DNA from: Pseudobutyrivibrio sp. UBA1225
Lineage (GTDB): Bacteria > Bacillota > Clostridia > Lachnospirales > Lachnospiraceae
Reading direction: 5' to 3'
Length of the DNA stretch: 39,154 bases
NCBI GenBank assembly: GCA_002309345.1
Contig: DBWZ01000042.1
Coordinates: 1 to 39,154 of the forward strand
Part shown: positions 16,022-24,115 of the stretch, piece after piece
How positions within the stretch are numbered: the stretch's first letter is position 1
Layout: each line of letters opens with the position of its first letter
Notes under the pieces: model-generated
Seen by the model: only the letters and a program-made list of their open reading frames with translations
Databases searched by the model: none
What the model was told of the DNA's origin: nothing
Program-made: the position numbers and the translations under genes

Positions 16022-17215
16022 TTACTTTAAATATCTATCCATCTCATCCATTAGCTTCTTCTTGTTGAAGTGCTCGAGATTATACATATGTGCGTTGGTG
16101 CCAAGCTGTTCTAGGCGCTCTTTTGGCATGTGGCTCATGGCGATGATGCTGACGGCCAGTTCCTCGGCATCACCGATATCAGAACATATCCCACAATCAG
16201 CTTCTTTGATTATACGAGCTGTCTCTCCACGGGCAGATGCAATGATAGGCATTGCACAAGCCATGTATGATTGTAGCTTTGCAGGAATAGTTTTTGCAAA
16301 AAGCTCATCGTCTGCAAAGGAAATGAAAGCTGCATCACCTGTTGCAAGAAGATTTGGAATCTCCTGAGGTTGAACTCGACCTACAAATTCAAACATATCC
16401 CAAACCCCATTTTGGGTGATTGCATTCTCTAGGATTTTTCTAGCACGACCATCACCAACAATTGTGAAGCGAATATTTTTGATTCGCTGGTCGCGGATTT
16501 TTTTGGCTGCTAAAGGAAGGATCTCCAATCCTTGAGCTTGACCAATATTTCCTGTAAAAATCACATTGAAGCCTTCATGCTCCTTCTTTGGAGCGGGTTG
16601 ATAAAACTCTTCGGCATACTGAGGCCAAAAGCTAACTTTATCCTCCTCTGAAGGATCTACGTATTTACGAATTCCTTGCACAAAGCTTGGACTTGTTCCC
16701 CAGATGTGCGTGCAGCCCTTATATATTTTGCGTACCATTCGCTCGATTGGCTTAACAATTAGCGGGGAGTGAATACCTGTTATCATCTCAACGTTTTCAG
16801 GCCACAAATCCTGTACATACAAATAGCATGGAACATTGTGCTTTTTGGCGTAGCGGACTCCAACCTTGCACTGATTCATTGGGGAAGTTTCAAACATAAA
16901 AACTTCGTCGGCTTTTATCTTGGTGAAAAGGTTCCACCAGAAGCCAAAGAACGGAAAGCTGAAGTAGTTGGCTATTAAACCAAGCTTGCTGCTTCCTCTT
17001 GCAATAAGAGGAATGCGGTGTATTTCCACGCCGTTTACTGTCTCTTTTGTATTTTTAAACCAGCTGTAACCTGGATAGAATTTTCCCTCTGGATAGTTTG
17101 GTATGCCAGTGACTACTGTTACCTTGTAGCCTCGTTTTACCCACTCAAAAGCCATATCGTTTATACGAAACTGCTCTGGATAAAAGTATTGGCAAATTAT
17201 CAAAATATGTTTCAT
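16022..17215 (-). CDS. GT4-family glycosyltransferase (WbuB-like)
   Basis: A GT-B glycosyltransferase of 397 residues. It begins with MKHILIICQYFYPEQFRIND, typical of WbuB-like GT4 enzymes, and carries VFTGNIGQAQGLEILPLAA at the start of the second Rossmann domain. The donor-site stretch near FISFADDELFAKTIPAKLQSYM takes the place of the usual E-x7-E region. It probably adds an N-acetylated amino sugar to the lipid-linked unit. Its ATG overlaps the stop codon of the acyltransferase gene (TAATG), which implies translational coupling. Donor and acceptor are not known. Confidence 0.88.
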   Translation of the reverse strand: MKHILIICQYFYPEQFRINDMAFEWVKRGYKVTVVTGIPNYPEGKFYPGYSWFKNTKETVNGVEIHRIPLIARGSSKLGLIANYFSFPFFGFWWNLFTKIKADEVFMFETSPMNQCKVGVRYAKKHNVPCYLYVQDLWPENVEMITGIHSPLIVKPIERMVRKIYKGCTHIWGTSPSFVQGIRKYVDPSEEDKVSFWPQYAEEFYQPAPKKEHEGFNVIFTGNIGQAQGLEILPLAAKKIRDQRIKNIRFTIVGDGRARKILENAITQNGVWDMFEFVGRVQPQEIPNLLATGDAAFISFADDELFAKTIPAKLQSYMACAMPIIASARGETARIIKEADCGICSDIGDAEELAVSIIAMSHMPKERLEQLGTNAHMYNLEHFNKKKLMDEMDRYLK

Positions 17216-17835
17216 TAAAATTTAAGTACGGTTTTGGCTGGAACTCCAACCACCTCGCATCGACCTTTCGTATTTTTAATCACGCATGAGCCAGCCCAAA
17301 TGTGGGTCTCGTCTCCGATTTTCTTGCCCTGTACAATCTGTGAGCCAGTACCCACTTCGATTAGATTTCCAAGTGTACATGCACCGGAAATATTTGCGTT
17401 AGGATTGAGAGTATTGTAATCTCCAAGGACACTGTCATGAGCTATTGTACAGTTGAAGTTGATTAGGTTTTGATTGCCAATCTTCACATCGACTGTAAGA
17501 ATCGCGCCTGCGCATATCACATTGCCCTCACCCATGGTAACCTGGTCTGAAACAATGGCGGTTGGGTCGATAAGATTTGGAAAATGCACCTTTGGGTTTT
17601 TCTTGTAGAGCTCATATAAAAACTTGCGTTTTTCCATTGAACCCATGGCAATAACCACATCCAAATCCTCGGTAGTAGAGGTGATGTAATCATCGTCTCC
17701 AACTATCTCTGGCCCAGGCTCGACATCAATATAACCTAAAATATTCCATGTAGGTTTCGCTGCGTTGATTCGCTCTGCCAACCATTTTGTCTCTTTGCCG
17801 GCACCACCTGTACCTACAATTACTAAGTTTCTCAT
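17215..17835 (-). CDS. NeuD/PglD-like sugar O- or N-acyltransferase
   Basis: A 206-residue protein of the NeuD/PglD/LegH family. It has an N-terminal Rossmann-like domain (IVGTGGAGKETKWLAERIN) followed by a left-handed beta helix of hexapeptide repeats with NFNCTIAHDSVLGDYNTLNPN. The conserved His in IAHDSV is the expected general base. These enzymes acylate amino groups on UDP- or GDP-linked 4-amino sugars, or hydroxyls on sialic acid. LegH, the step after LegC, belongs here, so this is the best LegH candidate. It lies directly downstream of the ACP, hydratase and reductase genes, so an acyl group other than acetyl is conceivable. Confidence 0.82.
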   Translation of the reverse strand: MRNLVIVGTGGAGKETKWLAERINAAKPTWNILGYIDVEPGPEIVGDDDYITSTTEDLDVVIAMGSMEKRKFLYELYKKNPKVHFPNLIDPTAIVSDQVTMGEGNVICAGAILTVDVKIGNQNLINFNCTIAHDSVLGDYNTLNPNANISGACTLGNLIEVGTGSQIVQGKKIGDETHIWAGSCVIKNTKGRCEVVGVPAKTVLKF

Positions 17836-17903
17836 ACTCTTGACCTTCTGCTTTAAATACTATTTTGGTTCACTGATTCTTTATCTAGTAGTTATATCTA
17901 GTT

Positions 17904-18638
17904 CTAATGCTTACTGTCCGTAATTGCGATATTTTGACCACTTATCATATCCGCACCGTCGGATAGAAGGAACGCAAGTGTTGGAACAACCTGCTGCACT
18001 GTAAGATTTGCTCCCATAGGCATCTCGTTTGCATTCATCTCTTTGATAAGATCTGGTAAATCCTTTAAAAATCTTGTTTCAATCATCTCTGGGCTAACGC
18101 CGTTTACCGTGATTCCTTTGTCGGCATATTCTACAGAGAGGGATTTCATCAGCCCTAGTAGCGCATACTTTGCAGTGGTGTAAACTGTTGTAAATTTTGG
18201 AGGCATGCCTACTGTGCAGGATGTAAGCATGAATACTATCTTGCCGTATTTTTGCTTGCTCATATAAGGTAAAAAATCGCCCAGTATTTCTACAATTGGA
18301 CGAAGATCTGTCTCGATATTCTCAGCAAACTTTAACCAGCTTTGCTTCTTGAAGTGCTTGTTCTCCATTGGAAGGGCGGCCAAATGAACTACGTGATCCG
18401 GATGGATTTCACGCTCCTCTATAAAATCTAGCATAGAACGAACTGAAACTGCGTCAGAAAAATCCGCTTGAACAAGCATAAGCTTATCCCCTAGCTTTTC
18501 CTCGAGAGGAAGAAGTCTGTCTACGCTGCTTCTGTAGTGAGCTACAATGATGTCGTAGTTGTCAGCCACTTGATCTATAAGAGCCATTCCAAGCTCAGAA
18601 GAGGCTCCTGTAACAAATAAAATCTTGTTATCTTTCAT
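17904..18638 (-). CDS. Short-chain dehydrogenase/reductase (FabG- or PtmA-like)
   Basis: A 244-residue classical SDR with TGASSELG (10-17) for cofactor binding and a catalytic set of Ser140, Tyr153 and Lys157 (YTTAK). The C-terminal SGQNIAITDS block fits the FabG-type family. Two readings fit the context. In the first it reduces a 3-ketoacyl-ACP, working with the ACP and MaoC-type protein just upstream. In the second it acts on a sugar, as PtmA-type SDRs in Campylobacter legionaminic acid loci are thought to. Immediate adjacency to ACP and hydratase makes the first more attractive. Start is ATG 18638 with GGAG seven bases upstream. Confidence 0.85.
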   Translation of the reverse strand: MKDNKILFVTGASSELGMALIDQVADNYDIIVAHYRSSVDRLLPLEEKLGDKLMLVQADFSDAVSVRSMLDFIEEREIHPDHVVHLAALPMENKHFKKQSWLKFAENIETDLRPIVEILGDFLPYMSKQKYGKIVFMLTSCTVGMPPKFTTVYTTAKYALLGLMKSLSVEYADKGITVNGVSPEMIETRFLKDLPDLIKEMNANEMPMGANLTVQQVVPTLAFLLSDGADMISGQNIAITDSKH

Positions 18639-18672
18639 GTTTTTCTCCAGTTTATTATGTAATTAGTTGCTG

Positions 18673-19086
18673 CTAAACAACAAGAATATCCATCTTGCCT
18701 CGCAGCACCTTTACATCATCTTGATTGGTGATTGTAACCTTTAACGTAAGACGTTGCACGCTCTCAAAAAGCTCTGTGACTTCACCGCGAACAGTAAGCT
18801 GGTCTCCAATGAAAACAGGGTTTACAAACTTTGTCTCCACCTGTTGGATCAAGCTGTGCTCACCAGGAATATACACTCCAGCAAGAGTTGAAAGAAAGCT
18901 TGCCGTAAGCATTCCATAGACAACTCGCCCAGGGTATCCTTTTGATTGCGCATATTTATCATTGTTGTGTAGTGGGTTGACATCATATGTGACACTCCTG
19001 AAATCCTTGAGCATCTCTGGATTTATTGTAATCTTGAACTCTTCATACATCCCCACTCTTAAATCTTTAAATTTGTATTTGTTCAT
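18673..19086 (-). CDS. MaoC-type (R)-enoyl-CoA/ACP hydratase
   Basis: A 137-residue single hot-dog domain of the MaoC/PhaJ type. The hydratase signature is visible as DVNPLH (Asp35 to His40), followed by YPGRVVYGMLTASFLS. These enzymes interconvert trans-2-enoyl and (R)-3-hydroxyacyl thioesters. I use ATG 19086, 7 nt after the ACP stop; a TTG at 19119 would overlap the ACP gene and add eleven unconserved residues. Placed between an ACP and an SDR, it fits a dedicated route to a short 3-hydroxyacyl group. No ketosynthase or acyl-ACP ligase is in the window, so the acyl source must be elsewhere. Confidence 0.85.
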   Translation of the reverse strand: MNKYKFKDLRVGMYEEFKITINPEMLKDFRSVTYDVNPLHNNDKYAQSKGYPGRVVYGMLTASFLSTLAGVYIPGEHSLIQQVETKFVNPVFIGDQLTVRGEVTELFESVQRLTLKVTITNQDDVKVLRGKMDILVV

Positions 19087-19093
19087 AATCTTA

Positions 19094-19333
19094 TTATAAT
19101 TTTGCCAGGATGGTATCAACCATCTCTCCTACATTTTTCAGGTTCTGTATTTCTTTCATGTCAAACTTTATGTTGAATTTTTTCTCGCACGCTACCACGA
19201 GGTTTATTTGCTCTAACGAGTCCCAATCCTCGATGTCATCAGCTGTGGTCGCATCTGTGAGAACGATGTCCTCATCGTCGAATACATCCCAAAATATTTC
19301 TGTTAAGTCTTTAAATACTTGCTCTCTTGTCAT
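19094..19333 (-). CDS. Acyl carrier protein
   Basis: A 79-residue acidic carrier protein with the phosphopantetheine site DSL (Ser39) in IEDWDSLEQINLV. The four-helix pattern is typical, though it is not the housekeeping FabD/FabF-associated ACP, since no fatty acid synthesis genes are nearby. It would hold an acyl chain for the adjacent MaoC-type hydratase, SDR and acyltransferase. In several O-antigen and flagellin-glycan loci, dedicated ACPs supply 3-hydroxybutyryl or related groups for amino sugars (known precedent). The start is fixed at ATG 19333 because a TGA lies two codons upstream. Its Shine-Dalgarno sequence is set apart by a hairpin. Confidence 0.93.
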   Translation of the reverse strand: MTREQVFKDLTEIFWDVFDDEDIVLTDATTADDIEDWDSLEQINLVVACEKKFNIKFDMKEIQNLKNVGEMVDTILAKL

Positions 19334-19375
19334 AGTTCATTAATTCATTCGTATATACGAATTGAATTCCTCCTT
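19334..19375 (-). promoter_or_regulatory. Split leader: Shine-Dalgarno, hairpin, then ACP start
   Basis: A perfect AAGGAGG (19375-19369) lies 35 nt before the ACP start codon, too far for normal initiation. The 27 nt between (19368-19342) form a hairpin. Its outer arms are AATTC/GAATT (5 bp), followed by one bulged A, inner arms ATTCGT/ACGAAT (6 bp) and an ATAT loop. Eight unpaired nt then lead to the ATG. Folding would bring the site to a normal distance. The sequence is directly visible; the effect on translation is inference. Confidence 0.6.
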
Positions 19376-19393
19376 ATATAAATGCTGTTTACA

Positions 19394-21133
19394 CTAAAAT
19401 TCCCAAGGCTGAATACCAAGTTGCTGTAGTACTTCTGGAACCGCTGGAACTGGGTCAACTGGCAGTTCTCTCAGATGCAAGAAGAAGTAAATCAGTCCAC
19501 ACATGGCAAATATCAATGTAATGTTTTGGATAAAGATTAAGGCAAGCGCCTTTTTGTTTTCTTTGGCGTCGCTACCTAAAGCAATGCACAAGCACATGTA
19601 GAGCGGGAATAAATATCTGTAGGAAATTTGAATTCGCGATGTGCCCGCTTCATTTGGTGTGAATCTAACTAAACAACCTGCAAAAACAGCTAAAAGACAA
19701 GCTATTAGTCCAAGAGCAATAATTACAAGCTGCCATTTTTTAAGTCGTTTGCCCTTATTAATAATCAAACCAATAATCAGCACCGCTAATAGTACTATTA
19801 TACATGCCATCGGAATCATTTTGACAGATGCATGTCTTGCGATAACTCCCAAATTGGTATGACCTAGTTCTCTACCTACAACACATGATAAATTATACCA
19901 AAAATCTTCTTTGATTCCATGCCATGCCAAACTGAAAACCTCACCTGGACGGTCTATGAAATCGTACATAGTATAGGCTACTCTTGAAGGGTCTTGCTCT
20001 ATTCCCACGTGGTTGTGGGAAAGAATAAACTGATCGTAGAGTATATAGCTGTATTTAGGAACTATCTTTTTAAGAGCAACTATTGCACCAGCAATGAAGC
20101 CTCCTGCCAAAAGATATTCATACCATTTTTTGCTTTTGCCTACATCGATCCACCATTTCTTAAGTGGGATGGCAAAGAACCAAATTCCAAACAGCACATA
20201 TACCATTTTGTTTGGAATTAGAATTGCAACTACAATGGCAATTAAATATATGTGCCAAGCGTGAAGCTTTACGTTCTCCTGACTTAGGTACAAACATAAA
20301 GTCAGTAAGATAAATGAAAAAAGAACGCTCATATTGTCGTATGAATATGATCCACATATTCCTAGGATTGCTGGGAATAGCGCAAAATTTATCAGCTGCA
20401 GCTTTCCGACTGGCAGAAGCTTGATACACATCCATCCAGCTAGAATTAGCGTTAGGCTGTTCATAAATCTTCCTAGGAATATAATTCCTGAAAGTCCAAA
20501 GCCAAGGAACCTTCCAATAGCAATGCCTAATCCTGAAAGCAGATAACGCCTTGCCTGAGTTGGCTTAATATAACATGGCACCAACGCTTTCATATCTTTG
20601 TCAGTATGGAACCAATTTCCATCTGCTAATATCTCGTATTGATAAGGAAATGTAACATCAACCCAAGGTAATTTGTAATAGTCCTCAGCCCTCATTTCAA
20701 AGTAGGTTGTACCTTCGAACCAATTACCATAGCTGCCAGGTGTCGTATCAAAATCATGATCCTTTATTCCTAGATATATATTGGAGCAATGATAGGCACT
20801 ATAGAAGTGTTTTGTTTCATCAGCTCCCGAAAGTGGAGGCATTACCAACTGAAGACAGATGCTCCAGCCAATTGCCAAAACTACAAATACACGGGAATAA
20901 CTCCACTGCTTGTCTAGCAATAAGAATCTTAAAAGATAGATAGTAAGAGCTATCATCATAAGAAGAATTACAGCGAAATATCCGTTAAAAAATTTACTTT
21001 TAGATGTGTAAAAGCAATTGGTGATAAAGAACACAGTTGCGAAAACCATTCCCACTACACCAAGCGCTAATGCAGCTATTTTAAATGCTTTTTCTTTTGT
21101 CATTGGATAAAAGAAGCTCTTAATTTTTTCCAC
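19394..21133 (-). CDS. DUF2142-type polytopic membrane protein (possible GT-C glycosyltransferase)
   Basis: A 579-residue membrane protein with about twelve helices. The first large extracytoplasmic loop begins VMPPLSGADETKHFYSAYH, the acidic loop motif typical of DUF2142 proteins in polysaccharide loci. Such proteins are thought to have the GT-C fold and use polyprenyl-linked donors outside the membrane, but this is not settled. Translation starts at GTG 21133 with AGGAGAG overlapping the end of the upstream nucleotidyltransferase gene, so the two are coupled. A role in adding a side sugar to the polymer is plausible. Confidence 0.75.
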   Translation of the reverse strand: MEKIKSFFYPMTKEKAFKIAALALGVVGMVFATVFFITNCFYTSKSKFFNGYFAVILLMMIALTIYLLRFLLLDKQWSYSRVFVVLAIGWSICLQLVMPPLSGADETKHFYSAYHCSNIYLGIKDHDFDTTPGSYGNWFEGTTYFEMRAEDYYKLPWVDVTFPYQYEILADGNWFHTDKDMKALVPCYIKPTQARRYLLSGLGIAIGRFLGFGLSGIIFLGRFMNSLTLILAGWMCIKLLPVGKLQLINFALFPAILGICGSYSYDNMSVLFSFILLTLCLYLSQENVKLHAWHIYLIAIVVAILIPNKMVYVLFGIWFFAIPLKKWWIDVGKSKKWYEYLLAGGFIAGAIVALKKIVPKYSYILYDQFILSHNHVGIEQDPSRVAYTMYDFIDRPGEVFSLAWHGIKEDFWYNLSCVVGRELGHTNLGVIARHASVKMIPMACIIVLLAVLIIGLIINKGKRLKKWQLVIIALGLIACLLAVFAGCLVRFTPNEAGTSRIQISYRYLFPLYMCLCIALGSDAKENKKALALIFIQNITLIFAMCGLIYFFLHLRELPVDPVPAVPEVLQQLGIQPWEF

Positions 21134-21146
21134 GAATTATTCTCTC

Positions 21147-22193
21147 CTATTTGTTGATACCTCTAAGTCGATTCTCCATTTTGCCAAGCTCATCTAGCTG
21201 ACCCATATCCATCCATGTGTTTTCGTTGATAGGATATACGCCAACCTTTTGACCGTCATCCTTGAGTCGATTGATGATGTCTGGGAATCCGACGAATTCG
21301 CCGTCTTTAATGTAGTTGATAACCTCTGGTTCAACTATATAAATTCCAGTATTTGTAAAGAAGCTGAACTCTGGTTTTTCTTTCATGTCTGTGATGTTAC
21401 CGTGCTCGCCAAACTCTACAACTCCATAAGCAATTTGGAAGTTTCTAAGTGAGCAAACCATAGTAATCATGTTACCCTCTGCCTTGTGGTGGGCAAAAAT
21501 CTTTGAGTAATCCTCTTCGATAAGGATGTCGCAGTTGGTGAGAATGAAGGTCTCATTTACCATGCCACGAAGAAGTGATAAGCCTCCGCCTGTTCCAAGC
21601 GGTGTGTCCTCATCAACATACTCGATAGTATACGGCTTGTTAACCTCGCCAAAATATGACTTAATCATATTCTTTTTGTGGTTGACTACAAGAACCATCC
21701 TGTCGATGCCGTACTCTGCAAAGCTATCCATGATAAGCTCTGCAATTGGCTTTTCCCCAACTGGGATGAGTGGCTTCGGAAGGATTCTTGTGTATGGATA
21801 AAGGCGAGTGCCCTTGCCGCCAGCCATCATAACAACTGGGCAAGAAAGCTCGCTCTGCTTTTTGTAATGATTTTGACTCCAGAAGACTGCATCAATTACA
21901 TGCCCGTCATCATCCACAATAGGCAATCCTTCGATGTTGTGACGGCGTAGATAATCCCTGGCGTCGTCTCGCTCGTCTTCCTTGAGACTACGAGGCTTGT
22001 AGTTTGCGATTGTGCGAACCTCGTCATTTAAATCGCCGCCCGCTAAAATAAAGCGGCGGACGTCACCTTCCGAAAGAGCTGCCAAGAGCTTGTTCTCATC
22101 ATCTACGATGAATACGGTGCGGCGGCCGGAAGAATCAAAGGTTCTCATAGCCTGTAAAATTGTGTCATCCTCGTGTATTAATACATTTTCCAT
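21147..22193 (-). CDS. ptmE: PtmE-like sugar-1-phosphate nucleotidyltransferase with CBS pair
   Basis: A 348-residue fusion of two CBS domains (about residues 1-112) and a sugar-1-phosphate nucleotidyltransferase. The catalytic signature GGKGTRL is at 125-131, followed by LPKPLIPVG with Lys140. The CBS-plus-transferase layout matches PtmE of Campylobacter, which makes GDP-glucosamine for the GDP-linked legionaminic acid route (established). The ATG at 22193 has GGAG nine bases upstream. A TTG at 22220 touches the E1 repeat arm and is less likely. It sits directly after legC, as expected for a pathway gene. Substrate specificity cannot be proven by eye. Confidence 0.85.
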   Translation of the reverse strand: MENVLIHEDDTILQAMRTFDSSGRRTVFIVDDENKLLAALSEGDVRRFILAGGDLNDEVRTIANYKPRSLKEDERDDARDYLRRHNIEGLPIVDDDGHVIDAVFWSQNHYKKQSELSCPVVMMAGGKGTRLYPYTRILPKPLIPVGEKPIAELIMDSFAEYGIDRMVLVVNHKKNMIKSYFGEVNKPYTIEYVDEDTPLGTGGGLSLLRGMVNETFILTNCDILIEEDYSKIFAHHKAEGNMITMVCSLRNFQIAYGVVEFGEHGNITDMKEKPEFSFFTNTGIYIVEPEVINYIKDGEFVGFPDIINRLKDDGQKVGVYPINENTWMDMGQLDELGKMENRLRGINK

Positions 22194-22220
22194 AGTTTTT
22201 ATCTCCGCATACGGTCTCAA

Positions 22221-22344
22221 GAAATATAATAATTACATTTGACACGCTTCCGCTCTACCTTCGCTACTTGCCCTACATAAGATGCTGCTACGCACCATCT
22301 AAGTAGGGAGTGCTCAGGACGGTCAAACTCCATTATTATATTTC
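22221..22344. repeat. Intergenic palindromic element E1
   Basis: A nested palindrome in the 331-nt spacer between legC and ptmE. The outer arms gaaatataataat / attattatatttc are perfect for 13 bp. The core starts gacacgcttccgctctac and folds into a stem with CCCTAC/GTAGGG and AAGATG/CATCT pairs. It belongs to a five-copy family (E1-E5). Confidence 0.85.
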
Positions 22345-22453
22345 TTTCGACCTATGCTCATCTAAATTTTATGAATAGATAATTATTTTCATTTAAAATA
22401 ATTGGCTTCCAATATTAATTTTTCAACCTATGCCCATCTAAATTTTATGAATA
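22345..22453. repeat. Direct repeat of 33 bp plus AT hairpin
   Basis: The segments 22345-22377 and 22421-22453 match except at two positions; both contain atctaaattttatgaata. Between them lies a small AT hairpin (aattatttt / aaaataatt, 22381-22403). The remaining bases up to the legC stop at 22525 show nothing I can name. Confidence 0.75.
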
Positions 22454-22524
22454 CTAATCTACTAGTTGGGTATATTCATTTATCCATAACACTCGTCAAC
22501 AAATTTTGACCATGGTTAGGGTTG

Positions 22525-23688
22525 TTAGTTGAAGTTTTGAATTACTGATATAACTCGGTCTACGCCGGCGATAGTGAGATTGGTTGAGCATGGTATGTTG
22601 ACCACGCGTTTCCAGTACCAAGGAGCCTTTTCCAATTGGAAGGTGCGGGAGCCTTGATATGGGAGCTGGTCGGAAATCAGGCCCCATATTGGACGGGACT
22701 GGATGTGATTTTCCTTGAGCTCTTCGATGAGTCGGTCACGACCTTCCTCATCCTTTTCAAAGACCACTGAGTAGAACCAATAGTTACTGCGGATTCCCTC
22801 GCGGAAATCTTGAACATGAAGTCCGTCAATTTTGTTGATTGCGTCCTTGTATCTGTTGTAGTTTGCTGTCTTTGTTTCGATAAAGCCTTCTAGCTGCTCT
22901 AATTGGGCAAGTCCCAATGCCGCCTGAAGGTTTGTCATTCTATAATTATAGCCGATTTCATCGTGAATGAAATTAGCCTGATCTGCCTTAGCCTGAGTTG
23001 TTAGATGTTTTGCGTGGGCAAGAAGCTCTTGATCGTTTGAGACAATCATTCCGCCACCACCTGTGGTTATAATCTTGTTGCCATTGAATGAATAGCATCC
23101 GAAATCGCCGATTGTTCCGGCGAACTTACCCTCATACTCACCAGCGGTATAGTATGTTCCAAGTGCTTCAGTTGCATCCTCAACAACCTTGATATTATAT
23201 TTTGCTGCGATTGGCATGATTGCTTCCATGTCTGCCATGTTTCCAAAAACATGCACTACTACCATCGCCTTTACATGACGACCCGTCTGCTTGTCAATAA
23301 GCTTGCCATCTGTAAAATCGCATTCTGTTTCGCAATATTGTTGAAGCTTTATTGGATCCATGCACAGGCTATCGTCGCAATCCATGAACACTGGCTCAGC
23401 GCCAATGTACTTTACAGGATTAACTGCTGCAATAAATGTGAGAGTTGGGACAATAACTGCATCTTCCCTTGTAATCCCACACAGCAACAAGCTCACATGG
23501 AGCGCTGATGTACCATTTTGTGTACTGACTGCCGCAGGAACTTTGACGTACTCTGCAAGCCTCTTTTCAAAATCTGAAACATATGGACCTGCCGTAGACA
23601 CCCATTCAGTCTCTACAGCATCTGTAACATACTTAAGCTCGTTGCCCTTCAAATTTGGAACCGACAACGCAATAAATTCATCTGACAT
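22525..23688 (-). CDS. legC: LegC-type PLP-dependent aminotransferase
   Basis: A 387-residue DegT/DnrJ/EryC1 family aminotransferase opening with IALSVPNLKGNELKYV and EWVSTAGPYV, typical of LegC. Asp171 (VVEDATEALG) and Lys205 (FNGNKIITTGGGG) are the expected PLP-binding residues. LegC aminates the 4-keto intermediate produced by LegB, giving the 4-amino sugar that LegH then acylates. It lies downstream of legB, separated by 427 nt that hold two E elements in opposite orientation. An AGAGG site precedes the ATG. Function by family and context is well supported. Confidence 0.92.
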   Translation of the reverse strand: MSDEFIALSVPNLKGNELKYVTDAVETEWVSTAGPYVSDFEKRLAEYVKVPAAVSTQNGTSALHVSLLLCGITREDAVIVPTLTFIAAVNPVKYIGAEPVFMDCDDSLCMDPIKLQQYCETECDFTDGKLIDKQTGRHVKAMVVVHVFGNMADMEAIMPIAAKYNIKVVEDATEALGTYYTAGEYEGKFAGTIGDFGCYSFNGNKIITTGGGGMIVSNDQELLAHAKHLTTQAKADQANFIHDEIGYNYRMTNLQAALGLAQLEQLEGFIETKTANYNRYKDAINKIDGLHVQDFREGIRSNYWFYSVVFEKDEEGRDRLIEELKENHIQSRPIWGLISDQLPYQGSRTFQLEKAPWYWKRVVNIPCSTNLTIAGVDRVISVIQNFN

Positions 23689-23740
23689 TACATTACCTCT
23701 ATAAATTTAATCCGCGGTGCGATAGTTTATATTTTAATCC

Positions 23741-23888
23741 GCTTTATGAGTGTACATATAAACATCCCTCGACACGCTTTCGCTCTACTTTTTCTACTTA
23801 CGTTACATAAGAAGCCTCTTTCAGAGCCTTCTAAGTAACGAGTGAAAAAGAAGGTCTTCGGGATTGCTTATATGTACACTCATAAAGC
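23741..23888. repeat. Intergenic palindromic element E2
   Basis: The arms gctttatgagtgtacatataa (split here as gctttatgag and tgtacatataa) at 23741-23761 pair perfectly with 23868-23888. The core starts gacacgctttcgctctac and has CGTTAC/GTAACG and AAGAAG/CTTCT stem pairs. It shares the legC-legB spacer with E5, which is in the other orientation. The bases between the two elements (23889-23968) are AT-rich without a recognised feature. Confidence 0.88.
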
Positions 23889-23968
23889 TCACTTAAATCT
23901 TAAATATAATAATCTATAAAGCTTAACAACTATTCTATCTATGCTAGCTTATATATAACCTGGGTTCA

Positions 23969-24106
23969 TCTAGCTGTAATACGTAAGCAGTCGATGGACC
24001 GTTGAGCGCCCTCGTTACTTAGATGGCTCAAAGAGGCATCTTATGTAACGTAAGGAGCGCGATTCGAGCGGAAGCGCGTCCGAGATGCTTATGTATTACA
24101 GCTAGA
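23969..24106. repeat. Intergenic palindromic element E5, inverted relative to the others
   Basis: The arms at 23969-23989 (tctagctgtaatac, then gtaagca) and 24086-24106 pair over 21 nt with a single G-T wobble. The core, read on the minus strand, carries the family's CGTTACATAAGATG and CATCTAAGTAACG halves. It ends 9 nt from the legB stop codon. Confidence 0.85.
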
Positions 24107-24115
24107 TATCACATC

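Noticed and set aside
19394..21133. DUF2142 protein as the polymerase Wzy
   Set aside because: The protein at 7651-8931 has the ligase/polymerase signature; the acidic loop here fits a different family.
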